DNA of 64,000 nucleotides from Fusibacter bizertensis (GTDB lineage Bacteria; Bacillota; Clostridia; Peptostreptococcales; Acidaminobacteraceae): NCBI RefSeq assembly GCF_029914245.1, contig NZ_JARYZI010000014.1, positions 1 through 64,000 on the forward strand. The letters run 5' to 3'. Position 1 is the stretch's first letter. Each line of letters begins with the position of its first letter. The notes under the pieces were generated by a model. It had not been told where the DNA came from. It made no database searches and saw nothing but the letters and a program-made list of their open reading frames with translations. This document shows positions 1 to 8,992 of the stretch, piece after piece. A program made the translations under genes and the position numbers.

Positions 1-80
1 GATTCATTGAATTTCCAAGAAGTACGAAAAAAGATGCTGCTGCTAATCTAATTCTTAGATTTGCAACAGCACCTTTTAGG

Positions 81-187
81 TTATCAACTGTTATATCGTG
101 TTATCCCCACTGTAAAGGGTTTAAATTAACAGCATTTCAACAGAAAAACACTATAAATGTGGATAACTCTGTGGATAGTGTGGGCAA
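81..187. promoter_or_regulatory. Cluster of DnaA-box-like 9-mers
   Basis: One perfect DnaA box (TTATCCACA, minus strand, 158-166) lies 12 bp from a one-mismatch box (CTATCCACA, minus, 170-178). TTATCCCCA (plus, 101-109) has one mismatch. TTATCAACT (81-89) and a degenerate copy at 179-187 have two. The rest of 1-200 holds no gene I can support. Such clusters bind DnaA at origins or in DnaA-regulated promoters. The window edge prevents seeing whether dnaA, rpmH or an unwinding element lies to the left. Confidence 0.5.
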
Positions 188-200
188 ACGCATGTTTGTC

Positions 201-1991
201 TTAATTCGTCGACACCTTTTTAAGAACGATTTTTTCAAACTCATCCACATCTTCTTTGATTTTCTTAAGGGAAGCATTCCAAAATAACTGACTACTTGGA
301 TCGATATCCATAAGTGCACAAACATCTTGTATACACATCTTGCCAGTTGCTTTTAACATATCATCGTATTTTGATACAAATCCTGATTTGTCTTCAAGAT
401 ATTTTGCATAGAGTCCTGTAGCAAATAAAAGCCCAAAAGCATAAGGGAAATTATAAAAGTTTCTAGATGCGTAGTAATAATGTGTTTTATTGAGCCACAT
501 AAAAGGATGAAGGTAATTTTCATCTAAACCATCTCCATATGATTTTTTCTGAGCATCAATCATTAAATCCTTTAACTCATTAACTGAAAGTGGATGATCT
601 TTTCTGGTTTCAAAAACAGATGTTTCAAAGTAATATCTAGACAAAATATCAACAACTACTTGCGTAGCGCTTTGAAGGCTATTTTCTAGTATAGAAAGTT
701 TTAAGTCCTCGTCAGCGTCTTTTAGAACTGCATTTCTAACAATAGTCTCACAGAAAATTGAAGCAGTTTCGGCAAGTGGCATAGGATACGTTGTATTGAG
801 TATACTCTCTGACATGATGCGATCGCCATGGAAGGCATGACCAAGTTCATGTGCAATGGTAAGGACGTTTTTTAACTTGCCAGTAAAATTGAGTAAAACC
901 CTGCTTTGCTTAATACTAGGAATATTGGAGCAAAATGCACCCCCTACTTTACCTTCTTTTGGTTCAAAATCGATCCAATTTGCATTAAAGCAGTGATCGG
1001 CGAAGTGTGATAACTCAGGGCTAAAGTCAGCGAAATATTTAACGATAAAGTCTTGAGCCTCATCAATTGTATAGTTACGATCGGTTGCTGAAACTGGCGC
1101 AAAGACGTCATAGAAAGGCATTGGACCATCATTTCCGAGTAATTTAGATTTCAATTTGAGATATCGCCTAAACTCATCTAGATGACTTTCCATTGAACTG
1201 ATCATAGCATCTAAAATTTCACGTGACATACGAGCGTTGTAAAGCGTCTCCTCAAGCGGAGAAGAAAAGCCTCGTAATACGCTAAGAGTAAGTACTTCAC
1301 CCTTGATTCCATTGAGAGCTGCAGCTGATATTTCAGCATGTTTTTCATAAGCTTTAAGCTCAGATTCATAACCGATTTTTCTGATTTTACGGTCCGGACT
1401 AAATGCTAAATTACGAATAGACATAATTGGCATGTTTTTTTTGCCTTCAGGTAAAGGGACTTCATATGATAATTGTGAGGACGCTTTGCTCTGAAGTGTT
1501 TCCCATGCTGATGAACCTGTAGCAACAAGCTTTGAGACAAGAATTTCTTCTTCTGAACTAAGCATGTGATCAGTTGATCTGATCAGTTCATCTAGATAGA
1601 AAAAGTGCTCTTTGATAAATGAGCTTTGCTTTGCAAGTTGATCTAAACTGCTGACTTCTTTTAACCAAAGCTTAAAAGCGACAGTTGGAGATGTCAACTC
1701 GCTGTTAAATTTTTGGACTTTGGCTTTTAATGATAAAGCAGTTTGGGATTTTGAATTTGTCGTAAACGTCAAATGTCCAAATGCCTGCAGCTTTCTGAGT
1801 AAAATTACATCATCAATATATGCTTTTAGATAATTTTCAATTGTCTCAATTTCATTTGAATGATCGCAAAATAATTTTGAAGTAAGTTCTTTATACTTAC
1901 TCGTAATAGTTTCACACTTTTTTAGATCTGATAAAAATTCAGGAGAATCAAATCCAGTATAGAGGTCGTTTAAGTTCCAACTTGTATTCAT
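201..1991 (-). CDS. pepF: Oligoendopeptidase F-like M3 zinc metallopeptidase (copy 1)
   Basis: This 596-residue cytoplasmic protein has the M3 peptidase zinc site: HELGH near residue 381, and the third ligand Glu about 25 residues later in PLAETAS. Family members cleave short peptides of roughly 7-20 residues. Length matches the PepF class (about 600). There is no signal peptide. It is the second gene of a two-gene tandem pair: its ATG overlaps the stop of the upstream paralogue in an ATGA quartet, with an AGGTGA ribosome site inside that gene, so the two are probably translationally coupled. The copies share the overall sequence but differ throughout, so the duplication is old. Substrate is unknown; peptide turnover in an amino-acid fermenter would fit. 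Confidence 0.95.
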   Translation of the reverse strand: MNTSWNLNDLYTGFDSPEFLSDLKKCETITSKYKELTSKLFCDHSNEIETIENYLKAYIDDVILLRKLQAFGHLTFTTNSKSQTALSLKAKVQKFNSELTSPTVAFKLWLKEVSSLDQLAKQSSFIKEHFFYLDELIRSTDHMLSSEEEILVSKLVATGSSAWETLQSKASSQLSYEVPLPEGKKNMPIMSIRNLAFSPDRKIRKIGYESELKAYEKHAEISAAALNGIKGEVLTLSVLRGFSSPLEETLYNARMSREILDAMISSMESHLDEFRRYLKLKSKLLGNDGPMPFYDVFAPVSATDRNYTIDEAQDFIVKYFADFSPELSHFADHCFNANWIDFEPKEGKVGGAFCSNIPSIKQSRVLLNFTGKLKNVLTIAHELGHAFHGDRIMSESILNTTYPMPLAETASIFCETIVRNAVLKDADEDLKLSILENSLQSATQVVVDILSRYYFETSVFETRKDHPLSVNELKDLMIDAQKKSYGDGLDENYLHPFMWLNKTHYYYASRNFYNFPYAFGLLFATGLYAKYLEDKSGFVSKYDDMLKATGKMCIQDVCALMDIDPSSQLFWNASLKKIKEDVDEFEKIVLKKVSTN

Positions 1992-3754
1992 GATAGATCA
2001 CCTGCCAAGTCAACAAATTTAGTAATGTCTTTTTTGATAATTTCTAGTGAAGCATCCCAAAATGCTTCATCTTCCACATTGATAGACATAATTTTACAAA
2101 CATCTACGATACTCATTTTACCAGAAGCGGCAAGAAGTTTGTCGTAATTTGACTTGAAAAATTCAGGGTCTTCAGTATATTTTGCATAAAGACCTTTTGC
2201 AAATAATAAACCAAAAGCATATGGGAAGTTGTAAAAATTAAGGTCCGCAGAATAATAATGAGGTTTGATAAGCCACATATATGGGTGTAAGAAATTATGA
2301 TCAAGACCATCTCCGTAAGCTGATTTTTGAGCGTTAAGCATAGTCGTTTTTAGTTCGTCAACAGATAATGGATGATCATTTCTTGAAGCAAAAAGATCTG
2401 TTTCAAATAAATAACGTGAATATATATCGCAGATGACTTGTGTTGCATCTTGTAGTGAATTTTCTAGAATAGTAATTGCCTCTTCTTTTGTAGCGATATT
2501 AAGGGCTGCATTGTTAACGATAGTTTCACAAAAAGTAGAAGCTGTTTCCGCTAGCGGCATAGGATAGTCAATGTTTAATATGTTTTCTTCATTTGTACAA
2601 ATTGCATGGTAACCATGCCCCAGTTCATGAGCCATCGTCGTTACGTCGCCAAGGTTACCAGTATAGTTTAGGAGTACTCTAAATTCTCCAAGTGGATGGA
2701 GGGATGCACAGAAAGCGCCACTTACTTTACCTTCTTTAGGTGCAACATCGATCCAACCTTTTTCAATTGCATTTGATGCCACTTGAGAAAGCTTATCTGA
2801 GAAAGCAGCGAAGTTATCCACTACAAATTTACACCCTTCTTCATAGGTAAACTTTTTAGATGCAGTACCAACAGGTGCAAATAAATCATAGAACGGAAGA
2901 CCTTTGTCATGTCCAAGTAATTTTGCTTTAGTTTTTAGATAAGATTGAAAACTTGGAATCGATTTTTCAATAGAATGCATCATCGCATTAAGTGTTTTTT
3001 CAGTCATACGTGATTTTTCAAGTGTCATCTGGAGTGGAGATGAAAAGCCTCTAAGAGCACTCATTGTTAAGACTTCTCCTTTGATGCTATTAAGTGACAT
3101 AGCAACTGCCTCATCAATGGACTGATATGCTTCGAGTTCGGCTTCGTATGCGGATTTACGTACTTCTTGAGATGCATCACTTGCTAAGTTTCTAATCATC
3201 GTAATCGGCAATGTTTTAGTTTCACCATCAAGCGTCAGCGTACATTTTAAAGTAGAAGTTAATTTTTGTTGTAGGGTTGTCCATGCACTAGAACCTGTAA
3301 TAGAAAGTTTAGATGCCAAGATTTCTTCTGCTTCAGAAAGAAGATGAGTTGCGTATAGTTTATTTTCCGTCAAAATGTATTCAAATTGTTTTAAATAAGC
3401 TGAAGACTGGATAAAATCTGATATATTGTCAATTTTACTTAAAAAGATTGTCAACTTTGTACTTGCCACAGTGGCTTTAGAAAAAATTGTTCTTAGCTTA
3501 TTTTGAGTTTGAAGCGCTTTCTGACTGCTTGTATCAGTCGAAAAAGTTAAACTAGAAAAGCTATATAGTTTAATAGCAGTCCTTTGAATTTCTTCGTTAA
3601 GTTTAAAATAAAATTCAACTGAAGCGACATCTTTCAATGTATCTGCATGTTGATTTAGTGTAGCAATATCAGCTTCAAGTTTGTCGAAGTCTGATATAAA
3701 TTCTGGCGCATCAAACCCAGAATAGATTTCCTTTAATGACCAATTCAATTGCAT
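1988..3754 (-). CDS. pepF: Oligoendopeptidase F-like M3 zinc metallopeptidase (copy 2)
   Basis: 588 residues, paralogous to the downstream gene. The zinc motif HELGHGYH lies near residue 376, followed by the Glu ligand in PLAETAS. The start is placed at 3754 (MQLNWSLKE). An in-frame ATG 12 bases upstream is itself part of the Shine-Dalgarno (ATGGAGGT), so it cannot be the real initiator. It is the first gene of the pair, with a promoter at 3796-3826. Predicted role: cytosolic oligopeptide hydrolysis. The copy differs from its partner at residues around the active site (GYHAI against AFHGD), which may mean a different peptide preference. Confidence 0.95.
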   Translation of the reverse strand: MQLNWSLKEIYSGFDAPEFISDFDKLEADIATLNQHADTLKDVASVEFYFKLNEEIQRTAIKLYSFSSLTFSTDTSSQKALQTQNKLRTIFSKATVASTKLTIFLSKIDNISDFIQSSAYLKQFEYILTENKLYATHLLSEAEEILASKLSITGSSAWTTLQQKLTSTLKCTLTLDGETKTLPITMIRNLASDASQEVRKSAYEAELEAYQSIDEAVAMSLNSIKGEVLTMSALRGFSSPLQMTLEKSRMTEKTLNAMMHSIEKSIPSFQSYLKTKAKLLGHDKGLPFYDLFAPVGTASKKFTYEEGCKFVVDNFAAFSDKLSQVASNAIEKGWIDVAPKEGKVSGAFCASLHPLGEFRVLLNYTGNLGDVTTMAHELGHGYHAICTNEENILNIDYPMPLAETASTFCETIVNNAALNIATKEEAITILENSLQDATQVICDIYSRYLFETDLFASRNDHPLSVDELKTTMLNAQKSAYGDGLDHNFLHPYMWLIKPHYYSADLNFYNFPYAFGLLFAKGLYAKYTEDPEFFKSNYDKLLAASGKMSIVDVCKIMSINVEDEAFWDASLEIIKKDITKFVDLAGDLS

Positions 3755-3795
3755 GCTTACCTCCATAATATTTAGATTGTCGAATTAATAATATA

Positions 3796-3826
3796 ATTAT
3801 ACCATATAAAATATTTTTTGCGACAA
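3796..3826 (-). promoter_or_regulatory. Promoter of the pepF pair
   Basis: On the minus strand, TTGTCG (3821-3826) and TATAAT (3796-3801) are separated by 19 bp. TGG directly before the -10 makes it an extended -10, which can compensate for the long spacer. Confidence 0.6.
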
Positions 3827-3830
3827 AGGA

Positions 3831-3869
3831 CAATAAAAAAGCACCTACAGATCATTGATTTGTAAGTGC
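3831..3869 (-). terminator. Intrinsic terminator of the diguanylate cyclase gene
   Basis: Minus strand: 9-bp stem GCACTTACA / TGTAGGTGC (one G-U pair) with an 11-nt loop, followed by TTTTTT, 14 bases after the stop codon at 3883. Confidence 0.85.
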
Positions 3870-3882
3870 ATACCATTATAAA

Positions 3883-5319
3883 TCACATTGTGTTAATGAG
3901 TGATAAAAGTTTAGGATTTTCTGATTTGAATTTTTCTTTAAATTTGTACATGCGTATATCGGCAATTTTAACTAAGATGTCATAGATCATGGAATCGTCT
4001 GGAGAAGCTGAGATTCCGTAACTGAAACTGACGGGTAAATCATTACCTTGGTATTCAATGCGGTGGTCTTTTAGTTTTTCGAAAACTTGCGACATTTTCT
4101 CTTCGGCATGAATCAATGAAATGTTCCTTAATAGGATAACAAATTCATCTCCTCCGATTCTTGAGAGTACATCTGATTCACGGATAGAACTTGTGATCAT
4201 ATGAGAGAATTCCATGAGGATGGCATCACCTGCACTATGACCAAAGCTATCGTTAATTAGCTTTAAATAGTTAAGGTCACATAATACAATCGCATAGGGT
4301 TCTAAACTTTCCAGAGCATGTTCTCTGTGTGCAGTTAAGAGTTTTTCAAAATAGTTTCGATTGTATGCGCCGGTAAGTTTGTCATAACGCGACATATTCA
4401 CAGTTTCATCTACAAGGTACTTGTTTTTTAATGCAATTGCAATTTGAGATGCGAAAAAATGAATCAGCTGAAGATCGATTTCATCAAAAGCATGAGGAAT
4501 CTCACTATCTATATTGATAATTGCAAAGATCTGTCCATCAATTACAATTGGGGCAGATAAAACTGCTTCAATTTCCAGTCCACCAGCTTCTTCAATGTTA
4601 TTCATACGTTCATCATCCAATGAGTCAAGGTCGAATTCTCGAATATTATTGATAATCATAGGGTTTTCATTATTTCCGGCAGAGTTTTTATAGAGAAAAG
4701 TCTCTTCTAGCGTCATAGTTACCTTTTGGAGTGTCTCTAAATCGTATCCAACACAAGTCTGATATTCATATGTTTTGGTGTTGGTATTGTAAAGTAGTAA
4801 ACTTCCTTTTGAAGCATTTTCTATAACTTCGATAGCAGATTTTAAAATCATATCGTAATAATCATTAGAATCATTTAAGTTGAGAAAGAGATGATTAACT
4901 TTAAGTAGTGTATCTAAGGTATGATTTTTGAATATGTTAATTCGCTCAAGTTCCTTTAATTTAATCTCAATTTCTTCTTGTTCTATCAGTGTTTTGTTGA
5001 TGGCTTCATCATAGTGGCTAAAAAGAATATCGAAATTTTGAAATTTTCGAAAAGGCTTCTTTTTAGGTTTTATAATGTCATGATCATAATTTAACTTGAT
5101 TCTTTTTTCTAGATTAAGTATGCTGCGATCAACAACAGCAATCATTCTAAGCACGTGAACATAAGTTCCTGCTAAGGATATGAAAAAAATTAGAAAAATA
5201 GAGCAAAATAATGCAAGCGGACTTAAGCGCATTAAAAGCATGGTTATCGCTACTGATAATAGAGCAAGTAACAATAGCATCCCTATTGATTTGATTATTT
5301 GTTTGGGTTCGAATTTCAT
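3883..5319 (-). CDS. Membrane-anchored GAF-GGDEF diguanylate cyclase
   Basis: 478 residues. Two hydrophobic helices (about residues 10-55) anchor the N-terminus. A coiled-coil linker and a GAF sensor domain (about 140-300) follow, then a GGDEF domain (about 310-475). The signature GGDEF at about 387-391 is intact, and RESD just upstream has the RxxD form of the product-inhibition site. It should therefore make cyclic di-GMP from two GTP with feedback control. There is no EAL domain. It is preceded by an AGGTGA ribosome site and ends in its own terminator, so it is a single-gene unit divergent from the nfeD gene. The GAF ligand cannot be read from the sequence. Confidence 0.93.
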   Translation of the reverse strand: MKFEPKQIIKSIGMLLLLALLSVAITMLLMRLSPLALFCSIFLIFFISLAGTYVHVLRMIAVVDRSILNLEKRIKLNYDHDIIKPKKKPFRKFQNFDILFSHYDEAINKTLIEQEEIEIKLKELERINIFKNHTLDTLLKVNHLFLNLNDSNDYYDMILKSAIEVIENASKGSLLLYNTNTKTYEYQTCVGYDLETLQKVTMTLEETFLYKNSAGNNENPMIINNIREFDLDSLDDERMNNIEEAGGLEIEAVLSAPIVIDGQIFAIINIDSEIPHAFDEIDLQLIHFFASQIAIALKNKYLVDETVNMSRYDKLTGAYNRNYFEKLLTAHREHALESLEPYAIVLCDLNYLKLINDSFGHSAGDAILMEFSHMITSSIRESDVLSRIGGDEFVILLRNISLIHAEEKMSQVFEKLKDHRIEYQGNDLPVSFSYGISASPDDSMIYDILVKIADIRMYKFKEKFKSENPKLLSLINTM

Positions 5320-5499
5320 ATGGTCACCTTTAATTGTTCTTTTCTTAAGTACGCGTTAAGAGTTTTTTAATATTTATACATTATAAATAGAGTATAGAGA
5401 AAATTTACATTAACGTTATACAAATCTATAAAACTATTATACATGATAAATACTATCAAAGAAATAATAGGATTAAGATATATTTACGAGGAGGTTAGT

Positions 5500-5946
5500 A
5501 TGAACGGAGAAACGTTATCAATTATTTGGGCAGTCCTTATTGTTTTCTTCACAGTTGTTGAAGCGTTTACCTTAGGGTTGACATCGATTTGGTTTGCAGT
5601 AGGTTCTTTGGCAGCATTGATTGCTTCAGCACTTGGACTGGGATTGGCAATTCAATTTATTGCTTTCATCGTAGTAGCTATTGTGCTTTTAGTATATACA
5701 AGGCCCGTTGCAAGGAAAGTTTTCAAAGTGGGTCAAAATAAAACGAACGTAGATGCTTTAATCGGTAAAACAGGTTTTGTTACTAAGGCTATCTTACCAA
5801 AAGAAGTAGGACAAGTAAAACTCAATGGTCAAATATGGACTGCAAAAGGGCCAGAACATGAAAGTTATGATGTTGATGAAGAAGTAGAAGTAATGGCAAT
5901 AGAGGGTGTAAAATTAATTGTAAAGAAGTTTGAAGAGACTAAATAA
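5500..5946 (+). CDS. NfeD-family membrane protein
   Basis: 148 residues. The start at 5500 is chosen because GAGGAGG lies just upstream; the open frame extends 19 codons further without a ribosome site. Three or four closely packed hydrophobic segments (about 5-80) are followed by a small soluble domain (about 85-145) of the OB-fold type typical of NfeD proteins. NfeD proteins are membrane partners of SPFH/flotillin-like proteins. The next gene encodes exactly such a protein, 76 bases downstream, so they probably form a membrane-microdomain scaffold pair. This is the short NfeD form, without the ClpP-like protease domain. Confidence 0.85.
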   Translation: MNGETLSIIWAVLIVFFTVVEAFTLGLTSIWFAVGSLAALIASALGLGLAIQFIAFIVVAIVLLVYTRPVARKVFKVGQNKTNVDALIGKTGFVTKAILPKEVGQVKLNGQIWTAKGPEHESYDVDEEVEVMAIEGVKLIVKKFEETK

Positions 5947-5975
5947 TAGTTTTACTACGGTCTTTATCACGAAAG

Positions 5976-5984
5976 TGATATAAT
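5976..5984 (+). promoter_or_regulatory. Extended -10 element upstream of the SPFH gene
   Basis: TGATATAAT is a perfect extended -10 with no convincing -35. A small hairpin (TATCAC, GAAA loop, GTGATA) overlaps it. It could give the SPFH gene its own promoter inside the nfeD-SPFH unit. Confidence 0.4.
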
Positions 5985-6022
5985 AAAAAATATATGATTA
6001 TATAATAATTTAGGAGGTCTTT

Positions 6023-6958
6023 ATGGGTTTTATCATTGGATTCACACTATTAATACTGCTATTAGTCCTTATAGCATCAAACGTACGGATTGTTCCTCAA
6101 TCTAACGGGTATGTTATTGAGAGACTTGGTGCTTATTTAACAACTTGGGAAACAGGTCTACATTTTAAAATTCCATTATTAGATAGAATTTCTAAGAAAG
6201 TGTCTTTAAAAGAAATGGTAGCTGATTTTCCACCACAACCCGTTATTACAAAAGATAACGTTACCATGAAAATCGATACAATTGTATACTACCAAATTAC
6301 TGATCCAAAACTTTATACTTATGGTGTTGCAATGCCAATTGTTGCAATAGAGAATTTAACAGCTACAACGTTGCGTAATATTATTGGTCAACTTGAACTT
6401 GATGAGACTTTATCATCAAGAGATATCATTAATACTCAAATGAGATCGATTTTGGATGAAGCTACTGATCCTTGGGGAATTAAGGTTAATCGTGTAGAAC
6501 TTAAAAACATTCTACCTCCAAAAGATATTCAAGATGCTATGGAAAAACAGATGAGAGCAGAACGTGAAAGACGTGAATCTATCCTTCGTGCTGAAGGTGA
6601 AAAAAGATCTGCAATCCTTATAGCGGAAGGTAAAAAAGAATCTGTTATTTTAAATGCAGAAGCTGAAAAACAATCTGCAATATTAAGAGCTGAAGCGAAA
6701 AAAGAAGCTCAAATAAGAGAAGCAGAAGGGGAAGCCGAAGCAATAATCAAGATCCAACAAGCAACTGCTCAAGGTCTTGAAATGATAAAAGGCGTTAATG
6801 CTGATCAATCAGTACTCGCACTTAAGAGTTTTGAAGCCTTAGCTAAAGTTGCTGATGGACAAGCTACTAAGTTGATTATTCCTAGCGAGTTGACTACTGT
6901 TGCAAGTATGGTTGCAAGTATCACAGAAGTAGCAGGTATGGGTAAGAAAGAATCTTAA
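6023..6958 (+). CDS. SPFH/band 7 (stomatin-like) membrane scaffold protein
   Basis: 311 residues. One N-terminal transmembrane helix (about 1-20) precedes a band 7/SPFH domain (about 21-190; it includes RLGAYLTTWETGLHFKIP). A long helical region with repeated AEGEK/AEAEK elements (about 185-245) follows, giving the coiled coil through which stomatins oligomerise. Length is usual for the bacterial stomatin/paraslipin group. An AGGAGG site precedes the ATG. It follows an nfeD gene, the standard pairing, and closes the unit with a strong terminator. The likely role is organising membrane protein complexes; no catalytic function is predicted. Confidence 0.93.
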   Translation: MGFIIGFTLLILLLVLIASNVRIVPQSNGYVIERLGAYLTTWETGLHFKIPLLDRISKKVSLKEMVADFPPQPVITKDNVTMKIDTIVYYQITDPKLYTYGVAMPIVAIENLTATTLRNIIGQLELDETLSSRDIINTQMRSILDEATDPWGIKVNRVELKNILPPKDIQDAMEKQMRAERERRESILRAEGEKRSAILIAEGKKESVILNAEAEKQSAILRAEAKKEAQIREAEGEAEAIIKIQQATAQGLEMIKGVNADQSVLALKSFEALAKVADGQATKLIIPSELTTVASMVASITEVAGMGKKES

Positions 6959-6971
6959 GATCCTATATATA

Positions 6972-7011
6972 AAAGCTTTATGATGAGTCATTCATCATAA
7001 AGCTTTTTTTT
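6972..7011 (+). terminator. Intrinsic terminator after the SPFH gene
   Basis: Perfect 15-bp stem (6972-6986 with 6992-7006), 5-nt loop and a run of eight T. The next 180 bases are very AT-rich and hold no gene. Confidence 0.92.
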
Positions 7012-7193
7012 GGCGTATTATTTATTTTGATTTATAAAATACTGGCGATTTAATTTGTTCAAAAATATCAACTTATTTAATATTAAAATTAATATTATTA
7101 ATCAAAACATTAGAATTAGGTTAAAAAAATCAATTATACATTGACTAAATTTAATTAAAAGTGTAATTTTGTATTAAGAGAGGTGATGCCCTA

Positions 7194-7565
7194 GTGAAGA
7201 AAATGGTATTAGGAAGATGTCCAATTTGTAGTTCCAAATTGAAAGTTGTGAGGCTTCAATGTGACCACTGTAAAACAGGAATTGACGGAAGTTTTGAACT
7301 TGATAAATTCAGCTATTTAACAGAAGAACAAAAAGAGTTTGTTGAGATTTTTGTTAAGAACAGAGGTAACATCAAAGAAATTGAGAAAGACTTAGGTATT
7401 TCATATCCTACTGTTCGACGGAATTTAGATCAAGTGATAGAGGCCTTAGGATATAGTGTTAAACCTACCGAAGAAGAAGTAAACAAAAAGGATATTCTAG
7501 AGAAATTAAGTTTAGGTGAATTAACATCAGAAGAAGCACTTAAGCAATTAAAAGGTGAGTCGTAA
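7194..7565 (+). CDS. DUF2089-family zinc-ribbon DNA-binding-like protein
   Basis: 123 residues, GTG start behind AGAGGTGAT. The N-terminus has a zinc ribbon (CPIC at about 9-12, CDHC about 16 residues later). A helix-turn-helix-like segment follows (about 45-80; KDLGISYPTVRRNLDQV). The C-terminal helix pair (LEKLSLGELTSEEALKQL) resembles the short helix pair at the N-terminus of the next two proteins. DUF2089 proteins are probably transcription regulators. It heads an operon with two SHOCT-like proteins and a two-subunit ABC exporter, so it is a good candidate for the local regulator. Function is inferred from architecture and position only. Confidence 0.85.
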   Translation: MKKMVLGRCPICSSKLKVVRLQCDHCKTGIDGSFELDKFSYLTEEQKEFVEIFVKNRGNIKEIEKDLGISYPTVRRNLDQVIEALGYSVKPTEEEVNKKDILEKLSLGELTSEEALKQLKGES

Positions 7566-7602
7566 CGGAAATGAGTAAAAATATGTGTTAGGAGGGAATA
7601 CC

Positions 7603-7977
7603 ATGCATGAAGATGAATTAAAAATTTTAAAGATGATAGAAAGTGGAACAATAACTGCTGAGGAGGGAATGAAACTTCTTGAAGCAATTGGTTCAACAGA
7701 AAAGAAAAAAGCTACAAGTAGCTCAAAAAGAGAAGCTAAAAATGTTAGGGTAGTCGTTGAAAGTGATCATAAAAGCACTCCTGTAGACATTAAATTACCA
7801 CTGGGTATTTTTAAAGCCGGTGTAAAAATTGGTGAGAAATTCTCACCAGAATTTCAAGGTGCAATGGCTGGTATAGATTATGAATCGGTATTAAATGCAA
7901 TTAACGAAGGTGCCACAGGGGAAGTTGTTTCAGTTACAACTGACGATGGACATCTAGTTAAAATTTATATTGAGTAG
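7603..7977 (+). CDS. Small SHOCT-like domain protein
   Basis: 124 residues from the ATG at 7603, 7 bases after AGGAGGG; an upstream in-frame GTG at 7585 overlaps that ribosome site and is rejected. The N-terminal helix pair (ELKILKMIESGTITAEEG) is the SHOCT-like motif seen in YvlB/DUF4097-type proteins. After a lysine-rich linker (about 32-48) comes a soluble domain (about 49-124) with amphipathic segments. There is no signal peptide or membrane helix. It sits between the DUF2089 regulator and the DUF4097 protein, 25 bases from the former and 8 from the latter. Its role is unknown; the shared motif suggests hetero-oligomers within the operon. Confidence 0.8.
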   Translation: MHEDELKILKMIESGTITAEEGMKLLEAIGSTEKKKATSSSKREAKNVRVVVESDHKSTPVDIKLPLGIFKAGVKIGEKFSPEFQGAMAGIDYESVLNAINEGATGEVVSVTTDDGHLVKIYIE

Positions 7978-7985
7978 GTGGAGTG

Positions 7986-8972
7986 ATGAGTGATAAATTA
8001 GAAATTCTTAAAATGATTGAAAATGGTAAAATTACAGTTGATGAAGGGCTTCAAATGATTGAAGCTCTTGAACAAACAGAAAGAATTGAAGATGATGTCA
8101 GAGAAGAAATATATGGCAAAGAGACAGAAACAGTAATGGATATTGAGAAAGAAATATATGGGTCCAGTAACACATCTCCCAGCGACCTTAAGAATTTTGA
8201 CGTATCTTTGACAACTTGTAAACTCAATGTTGAAAGATCAAATGTTGAGGATGTAACAATAGAATTATTAGATGACAAAACGCGAGAATATATCAATAAG
8301 CCAGAGTGGCTTCATATGGTAGAAGATAAAAATACGATTTCGATTAAAGAATCTCGTGTTACAAACCTCACAGATATTTTTGACTTTTTCAAAAGTAGTA
8401 ACTTATCATTGAATTCAGTTTTTATCAATGTAAAGCTTCCTTTGGATTCAGTTATAGATAAGGGTAAGTTCACAAATGTTTCTGGGAGTATTTCGCTGAT
8501 AGGATTAAAAGGAATTGATATTGAAGCAAGGTCTGTAAGCGGTAAGATATATGCAGGAGATATCAAGGCGAAAATAGTACAACTTAAATCTACTTCTGGT
8601 TCAGTAATTGCTGATAATATCAAAGTTGCAAAAGGCTATCTTAAAACGACTTCAGGTAAACTGCGTGTTTCAGGAGAAGCTCATCAACTTGAGTGTAAAT
8701 CAGTGTCTGGCAGTGTAGAAGCGCAGTGTGGTCAGGTGTTAACTAAAATCATTGCAGGTACAGTTTCTGGCAAAGTGACATTACATTTACCTGAACCTGA
8801 AACATTCAATCTTCAATTATCATCGATATCTGGAAATATTGAAACCAATGGGTTTGCTGTGGTTAATAAAGGTACATCAGGAAAAAGAAGTGTCAATATT
8901 AACAATAGGTCACAGACCAAGATGATCAATTCAACTACAGTATCGGGAAAGATTATCATAGATAAAATTTAA
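7986..8972 (+). CDS. SHOCT-like / DUF4097 beta-repeat protein (YvlB/LiaX-like)
   Basis: 328 residues from ATG 7986 (a GTG directly before it, 7983, is possible). The N-terminal helix pair (KLEILKMIENGKITVDEG) matches the previous gene product. An acidic linker follows (about 30-65), then a long beta-rich region (about 70-328) with recurring SGS/SGK turns (VSGSIS, SVSGKI, TSGSV, TSGKL, SVSGSV, TVSGKV, SISGNI), typical of DUF4097 beta-solenoids. No signal peptide is visible. Related LiaX/YvlB proteins act in cell-envelope stress and antimicrobial-peptide sensing in other Firmicutes. Position directly before an ABC exporter fits that theme, but the sensed ligand is unknown. Confidence 0.85.
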   Translation: MSDKLEILKMIENGKITVDEGLQMIEALEQTERIEDDVREEIYGKETETVMDIEKEIYGSSNTSPSDLKNFDVSLTTCKLNVERSNVEDVTIELLDDKTREYINKPEWLHMVEDKNTISIKESRVTNLTDIFDFFKSSNLSLNSVFINVKLPLDSVIDKGKFTNVSGSISLIGLKGIDIEARSVSGKIYAGDIKAKIVQLKSTSGSVIADNIKVAKGYLKTTSGKLRVSGEAHQLECKSVSGSVEAQCGQVLTKIIAGTVSGKVTLHLPEPETFNLQLSSISGNIETNGFAVVNKGTSGKRSVNINNRSQTKMINSTTVSGKIIIDKI

Positions 8973-8992
8973 TTGTTCGGAGGCGAGATCAC

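Noticed and set aside
3-287. Plus-strand open frame running in from the left edge across the DnaA-like boxes
   Set aside because: It overlaps 87 bases of the pepF 3' end, reads through the DnaA-like sites and has no recognisable family. It is probably chance, though the missing left part leaves some doubt.
5971-5996. Terminator between the nfeD and SPFH genes
   Set aside because: The GAAA-loop hairpin is short (6 bp) and followed by A residues, not T, so termination is unlikely; the region reads better as a promoter.
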